Shown: piece after piece, positions 5,510-9,117 of the stretch | Layout: every line of letters starts with the position of its first letter | How positions within the stretch are numbered: the stretch's first letter is position 1 | NCBI GenBank assembly: GCA_014879345.1 | Contig: JACSSI010000153.1 | Span: forward strand, 1 to 9,117 | Direction of reading: 5' to 3' | Origin: Anaerolineae bacterium | GTDB taxonomy: Bacteria > Chloroflexota > Anaerolineae > Promineifilales > Promineifilaceae | DNA length: 9,117 bases | Translations under genes and position numbers: made by a program | The notes under the pieces: model-generated | What the model was told of the DNA's origin: nothing | What the model saw: only the letters and a program-made list of their open reading frames with translations | Database searches by the model: none

Positions 5510-7111
5510 ATGAAAGTAAAACAAATTGTCTTGCTTGTTGTGATAGCAGGCATACTTTTTACGGCTCTGAGCTTGAGCGGAAACCAAGCCACCGCCCAAG
5601 AAAACCTATTTACAAACCCCGGTTTTGAAGAGGGTCATTTCAATCAAGATGGCATTCCTGAAATTGCCGTACCCAACGGCTGGCGCATGCACTGGTTGGA
5701 TGGGCAAACGTTTCCACGCTCCAACGGCGCGGCAGCTCGCCCAGAAACAGTGGTATGGAATATCAAAGATGCCCCCCCCAGCGAACAAACCTTGTTCTTC
5801 CGGGATGGTATATACGCTTTGAAAATTTTCAAAGGCTGGACACCTCTTTATGCAGCCTTGTCACAAGATGTAAAGGGGCTAGAGGTAGGTCGAAAATATC
5901 GCGTAGCCGCACCCATTTATATTGACATCGTTGAAGAGTATGGTTCACGCAAAAAAGCGCCTGAGGATCTCGATGCAGGGCAAGTGCGCATAGGTGCGGG
6001 GCCAACCGGTTCAGCCTGGCTTGATGAAAACGCGATTAATTACAGCGGCCTGTGGACGGCGGGAACCACTTCTCCTTTCTACTTATCATACCCAATATTT
6101 ATCCATGACTTTGTAGCAACCTCTGAAAATATGACGGTTTGGATTGAAATGGGGTCTAAACAACCCTATGTGAACAACGGTTTCTTTCTTGACGGCCTTT
6201 CGCTTACTGCTTTAGATGAAGTCGATCCGAACGTGGCACAAACGAATACAAGCAGCGGCGCTGCGGCACCTGCTAATGCGGCAGCGCCTGTGGTCTCTGG
6301 GCCAACATCCACACCTGCACCAACGGCAACGCCCCGTTCAGATGGTGCTGTCATTCATATTGTGCAAGCCGGTGATACGTTCTGGAGTTTAGCCATTCAA
6401 TATGCACCCACTATGGGTATCACCGCAGAAGAAGCGCTGGTCGCTATTCCAGCACTCAACAATAATCCTGCGTTTTTCAACCCAGGTGATGAGTTGATCA
6501 TTGTGCCACCCGGCGCGGTTGCTACCCCAGAACCAACACCAGAGCCTGAAACTGAAGAACCCACGCCCGAAGCTGAAGTTGTTGAATCTGAACCCCTTGA
6601 AGAATCTGTCACTGATTCGCAAACAACAAATGGCGTATGTGTGATTGTGTATGAAGATAAGGATGAGGATGCTGTTTATTTCCTTGAAAATGAGAGCTTA
6701 CTCCCTAATGCAGCTATCTCTTTATTCCAGGATGGCAATAGCAAAGCATCTTATGTGACAGACGGCATCAATGAGCCGTTCTGTTTTGAGAATTTGGAAG
6801 CAGGCACCTATCAGGTACAGGTCTTTCCACCAGCAGGATATCAGTCAACCACGCCAGAAAGTTGGGCGATTGCGGTATCGGATGGGGTTATTATTCCGGT
6901 AACATTTGGTTTGGTGTCTGCGCCCCAAGAAGTGGCAGAAGCCGATGCAGCTAGTGTAGAGCCGGAAGCGACTGTTATGCCAACAGCAGAAACGGCCGTT
7001 ACGCCAGAAGCGTCCAGTGGTTTAGGTAATTTCAGCGGGCTGCTCCTAATTGGTGCGGCCTTCGTTGTGCTGTTAGCTGGGGCTGGTGTTTTCCTGTTAC
7101 GTCGCGGCTAA
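5510..7111 (+). CDS. Secreted LysM protein with CBM-like and SdrD-B-like domains and C-terminal membrane anchor
   Basis: The 533-residue protein has an N-terminal signal peptide (MKVKQIVLLVVIAGILF..., likely cut after A29 in ATA-QE). Residues about 32-238 resemble a carbohydrate-binding beta-sandwich (NLFTNPGFEEG at 33-42, later PNGWRMHW). A TPAPTATP linker leads to a LysM domain at about 282-333 (HIVQAGDTFWSLA at the start, NPGDELIIVPP at the end), which in the family binds N-acetylglucosamine glycans. After a PEPTPEPETEEP linker, residues about 375-468 look like an SdrD B/Cna-B-type prealbumin fold (VYEDKDEDA, FCFENLEAGTYQVQVFPPAGY). The C-terminus is a hydrophobic helix (about 510-530) ending in ArgArgGly; there is no LPXTG motif, so it is probably a single-pass membrane anchor. 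Strong ribosome-binding site GGAGGA, 9 nt spacing. A likely role is tethering the membrane to wall or surface glycans; its partner is unknown. Confidence 0.85.
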   Translation: MKVKQIVLLVVIAGILFTALSLSGNQATAQENLFTNPGFEEGHFNQDGIPEIAVPNGWRMHWLDGQTFPRSNGAAARPETVVWNIKDAPPSEQTLFFRDGIYALKIFKGWTPLYAALSQDVKGLEVGRKYRVAAPIYIDIVEEYGSRKKAPEDLDAGQVRIGAGPTGSAWLDENAINYSGLWTAGTTSPFYLSYPIFIHDFVATSENMTVWIEMGSKQPYVNNGFFLDGLSLTALDEVDPNVAQTNTSSGAAAPANAAAPVVSGPTSTPAPTATPRSDGAVIHIVQAGDTFWSLAIQYAPTMGITAEEALVAIPALNNNPAFFNPGDELIIVPPGAVATPEPTPEPETEEPTPEAEVVESEPLEESVTDSQTTNGVCVIVYEDKDEDAVYFLENESLLPNAAISLFQDGNSKASYVTDGINEPFCFENLEAGTYQVQVFPPAGYQSTTPESWAIAVSDGVIIPVTFGLVSAPQEVAEADAASVEPEATVMPTAETAVTPEASSGLGNFSGLLLIGAAFVVLLAGAGVFLLRRG

Positions 7112-7145
7112 AGTAAAATGCGTGAAGATTAAATATTGAAGAGTG

Positions 7146-7177
7146 AAGAGCGCCCTCAAAAATGGCGCTCTTTTTTT
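7146..7177 (+). terminator. Rho-independent terminator of the LysM gene
   Basis: AAGAGCGCC (7146-7154) pairs perfectly with GGCGCTCTT (7164-7172) across a 9-nt A-rich loop, followed by a run of seven T (7171-7177). It lies 35 nt after the LysM stop codon and insulates that gene from the penicillin-binding protein gene downstream. Confidence 0.92.
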
Positions 7178-7240
7178 GCGTGTTGATCCCGTCATCATTG
7201 CGTCGTTTTTGCGCCGAGCAACCAGATGTCAGGTTTCATA

Positions 7241-7281
7241 CACTAACGTAGTGGGTAAAATCCTGCGCACTACGCATTAGT
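7241..7281. promoter_or_regulatory. Paired CACTA/TAGTG dyads upstream of the penicillin-binding protein gene
   Basis: CACTAACGTAGTG (7241-7253) is an imperfect palindrome with CACTA/TAGTG arms. CACTACGCATTAGT (7268-7281) has the same layout and is close to the reverse complement of the first copy with two extra bases. Between and after them lie -10-like TAAAAT (7256-7261) and TATAAA (7285-7290), though no good -35 is seen. An operator or promoter region is the simplest reading. Confidence 0.4.
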
Positions 7282-7306
7282 AACTATAAAAAGGGCAACA
7301 GACACC

Positions 7307-9117
7307 ATGTCATACGACAACCAATCGACACAACCGGGCAATTCTATTTACCAACAACCAGCCACACCGCAAACCACATCACAAAAGCCTAAACGGGGCT
7401 GCTGCGGCTGCTTTAGCATAGCGCTCATTGGCAGCGTGGTGCTGTTGACGCTGTTGGTATTTGGCGGCATTTTGGTCGCAGGCACACTTATTTACACCAA
7501 CTTCTCCAAAGAAATAGAAGCAGGTGTTGCCAAACTGGATACCGCTCGTGAACGGGAAACGTTTGAAACGACGCGCATCTTTGACCGCAACGGCGCTTTG
7601 TTGTGGGAATTTTTCGGCGAAGGCAATCGCACGCAGATTTCGCTGGCACAGATACCGCAGCATATGGTCAACGCTACCATTTCCGTGGAAGATGATTCGT
7701 TTTACCAGAACACAGGGCTGGATTTGCCAGCCGTCGCTGCCGCGCTGCTTGCCAATTACAAGAACCCGGAGGCTCGCCCTGTGGGCGGCAGCACCATCAC
7801 CCAACAGATTGTGCGCCATATTGTGTTTGATTATGATGAAAGAACGGCCGTTTCCTACAATCGTAAAGCCAAAGAAATCGTCTTGGCGTGGCTGATGGAC
7901 CAAAAATACAGCAAAGACGAAATCATGGAAATGTATCTCAACGAAATTTACTATGGCAATCTCGCTTACGGGGTCGAAGCAGCCGCCCAAACCTACTACG
8001 GCAAATCTGCCTCTGATTTGACAATGGGCGAAGCGACCTTGCTGGCTGGTTTGCCCCAAAGTCCGGTGGAACTCGACCCGTACACCAACCTGGAAGGCGC
8101 AAAAGAACGGCAGTGGCTGATTCTCAACTTGATGGTGGGCGATGGTCTTATTTCCCAAAGCGAAGCCGAAGCGGCTTATCAGGAACCGCTTACTTTTGCG
8201 GCACAAGAGGTTAGCCTGACTGCGCCACACTTTGCCGTGTATGCGCGGCAGCAGTTAGAAGAACTATTTGGCGCAGATGTGGTCGCCAACGGCGGTCTGC
8301 AAGTGACCACCTCGCTCGATTTGGATTACCAACGCCTGGCTGAACAATTAGCGCGGCAGCACGTAACGGCCGTTGGTCCCGAGCATCATCTCACCAATGC
8401 CGCCCTGGTTGCCATGCAGCCTACCACCGGTGAAATTTTAGCAATGTTGGGCAGCGTCGATTACCATGATGAGGCTATCGACGGGCATGTTAACGTGACC
8501 ACTTCTTTGCAGCAGCCCGGCAGTTCCATCAAACCACTCACCTACGCCGCCGCGCTTTCTCCCGACGAAAATGGCGACGTAACCTGGACAGCCGCCGATA
8601 TTTTGTGGGATGTGCCTGTCGATTATCCACAGTTTGATGGCAGCGAATATGCTCCGGTGAACTACGACGGTCAATTTCATGGCCCGACCCGGATGCGCAC
8701 AGCCCTGGCAAACAGTTACAACATTCCCGCCGTGCTGGCGCTGCAAGATGTGGGCATTCCTAAATTAATGGAATTTGCGCAGAAACTAGGCATCTCCACC
8801 TGGGAACAGGACAGTAGCAATTATGGGCTGTCGCTCACGCTTGGCGGCGCAGAAGTGACACCGCTCGACCTGACGACGGCCTACGCTGCCTTCGCCAATG
8901 GCGGTAAACGGGTGGAGCCAGTTTCCATCTTGCGGGTAACAAAAAGTAACGGCGAAGTGTTATATGAAAACCTGCCAGAAACGGGCGAACAAGTCATAGA
9001 CCCGCGTGTGGCCTTCCTCATCAGCGATATACTGGATGACGATGCGGCACGTGTGCCTGCTATGGGCAATGACAATCCGCTGGCGCTGCCGTTCCCCGCC
9101 GCCGCCAAAACCGGCAC
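7307..9117 (+). CDS. Class A penicillin-binding protein, GT51 plus transpeptidase (3' end outside window)
   Basis: Translation from the ATG at 7307 stays open for 603 codons to the window edge. A short Gln/Thr-rich cytoplasmic tail with a Cys cluster (GCCGC, C32, C33, C35) precedes one membrane segment (about 38-64). The GT51 glycosyltransferase follows: catalytic E128 in VEDDSFYQNTG, GGSTITQQ about 160-167, E190 in KAKEIVLAW, then MEMYLNEIYYG. The transpeptidase domain has SSIK (nucleophile S406, K409), SYN (S470-N472) and KTG (601-603), where the window ends. It would polymerise lipid II and cross-link peptidoglycan outside the membrane. In the GT51 EDxxFxxHxG motif the usual His is Asn135. 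AAGGG (7291-7295) 11 nt upstream is a modest ribosome-binding site. A terminator before it indicates independent transcription. PBP1A/1C-type subclass is unsettled without the C-terminus. Confidence 0.93.
   Translation, partial: MSYDNQSTQPGNSIYQQPATPQTTSQKPKRGCCGCFSIALIGSVVLLTLLVFGGILVAGTLIYTNFSKEIEAGVAKLDTARERETFETTRIFDRNGALLWEFFGEGNRTQISLAQIPQHMVNATISVEDDSFYQNTGLDLPAVAAALLANYKNPEARPVGGSTITQQIVRHIVFDYDERTAVSYNRKAKEIVLAWLMDQKYSKDEIMEMYLNEIYYGNLAYGVEAAAQTYYGKSASDLTMGEATLLAGLPQSPVELDPYTNLEGAKERQWLILNLMVGDGLISQSEAEAAYQEPLTFAAQEVSLTAPHFAVYARQQLEELFGADVVANGGLQVTTSLDLDYQRLAEQLARQHVTAVGPEHHLTNAALVAMQPTTGEILAMLGSVDYHDEAIDGHVNVTTSLQQPGSSIKPLTYAAALSPDENGDVTWTAADILWDVPVDYPQFDGSEYAPVNYDGQFHGPTRMRTALANSYNIPAVLALQDVGIPKLMEFAQKLGISTWEQDSSNYGLSLTLGGAEVTPLDLTTAYAAFANGGKRVEPVSILRVTKSNGEVLYENLPETGEQVIDPRVAFLISDILDDDAARVPAMGNDNPLALPFPAAAKTG

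Larger units (their letters stand above)
390..8374. repeat. Highly iterated palindrome AACGGCCGTT, 14 dispersed copies
   Basis: Exact copies of AACGGCCGTT start at 390, 742, 1420, 1739, 2305, 2813, 2873, 3662, 4509, 4662, 6991, 7843 and 8365; TACGGCCGTT is at 4289. The entry spans first to last copy; the repeat itself is only 10 bp. One copy is intergenic (742). Inside genes it is read in all three codon phases: ThrAlaVal eight times, AsnGlyArg or TyrGlyArg three times, ArgPro twice. It occurs in genes on both strands. Flanks often extend it to (G/A)AAACGGCCGTTT. None lies between 4672 and 6990. This resembles HIP1 of cyanobacteria in behaviour but has a different sequence. Confidence 0.95.

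Noticed and set aside
7000..7111. Sortase (LPXTG) anchoring of the LysM protein
   Set aside because: No LPXTG-like motif precedes the hydrophobic C-terminal helix; only a membrane helix and two Arg are seen.
7379..8230. Minus-strand 283-residue open frame antisense to the penicillin-binding protein gene
   Set aside because: Its composition (rich in Phe, His, Arg, Gln) has no recognisable domain and it lies fully opposite the clear GT51 coding frame; it is a shadow frame.
390..8374. Reading the dispersed AACGGCCGTT copies as a CRISPR array or transposon ends
   Set aside because: Copies are only 10 bp, spaced from 60 to over 2,000 bp, lie inside unrelated intact genes and have no target-site duplications or uniform spacers.

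Overview
The window looks like part of the chromosome of an uncultured or lightly studied bacterium, most probably a Chloroflexota of the Anaerolineae type. This is an inference. It rests on proline/threonine/glutamate-rich linkers of the TPAPTATP and EPTPEPETEEP kind in secreted proteins, a Cys-cluster-plus-membrane-segment N-terminus on the penicillin-binding protein, a surface protein held by a C-terminal membrane helix rather than a sortase motif, and moderate GC content. No rRNA, tRNA, IS element, prophage or CRISPR array is visible.

Layout: (1) 1-640, minus strand: a type II toxin-antitoxin pair. A Phd/YefM-type antitoxin overlaps a PIN-domain (VapC-like) toxin that runs off the left edge. 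A near-ideal operator (12-bp inverted repeat, 649-675) lies just upstream of the antitoxin. (2) 810-4354, plus strand: a two-gene operon. An 885-aa MprF-like protein (membrane flippase plus aminoacyl-phosphatidylglycerol synthase domain) overlaps by ATGA a 296-aa histone-deacetylase-superfamily amidohydrolase. It ends at a perfect 16-bp inverted repeat between convergent genes. (3) 4404-5168, minus strand: a YceI-domain lipoprotein with a tandem-repeat acidic linker. (4) 5169-5509: a 341-bp divergent regulatory region with several copies of an AGCGCAA(T)TTAAA element. (5) 5510-7111, plus strand: a secreted, membrane-anchored LysM protein followed by a strong intrinsic terminator. (6) 7307 to the right edge, plus strand: a class A penicillin-binding protein (GT51 plus transpeptidase), cut at the KTG motif.

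Apart from the toxin-antitoxin pair and the amidohydrolase, the genes concern the cell envelope: lipid head-group charge (MprF), a lipid- or isoprenoid-binding lipoprotein (YceI), a glycan-binding surface protein (LysM) and peptidoglycan synthesis (PBP).

The most striking signal is not a gene. The 10-bp palindrome AACGGCCGTT occurs 13 times exactly, plus once as TACGGCCGTT, in 9.1 kb. About 0.01 copies would be expected from base composition alone. It occurs in genes on both strands, in all three codon phases, and once between genes. It behaves like a highly iterated palindrome, analogous to HIP1 of cyanobacteria. Two copies exactly 60 bp apart bracket a stretch of the MprF synthase domain that appears to have lost its conserved basic segment.
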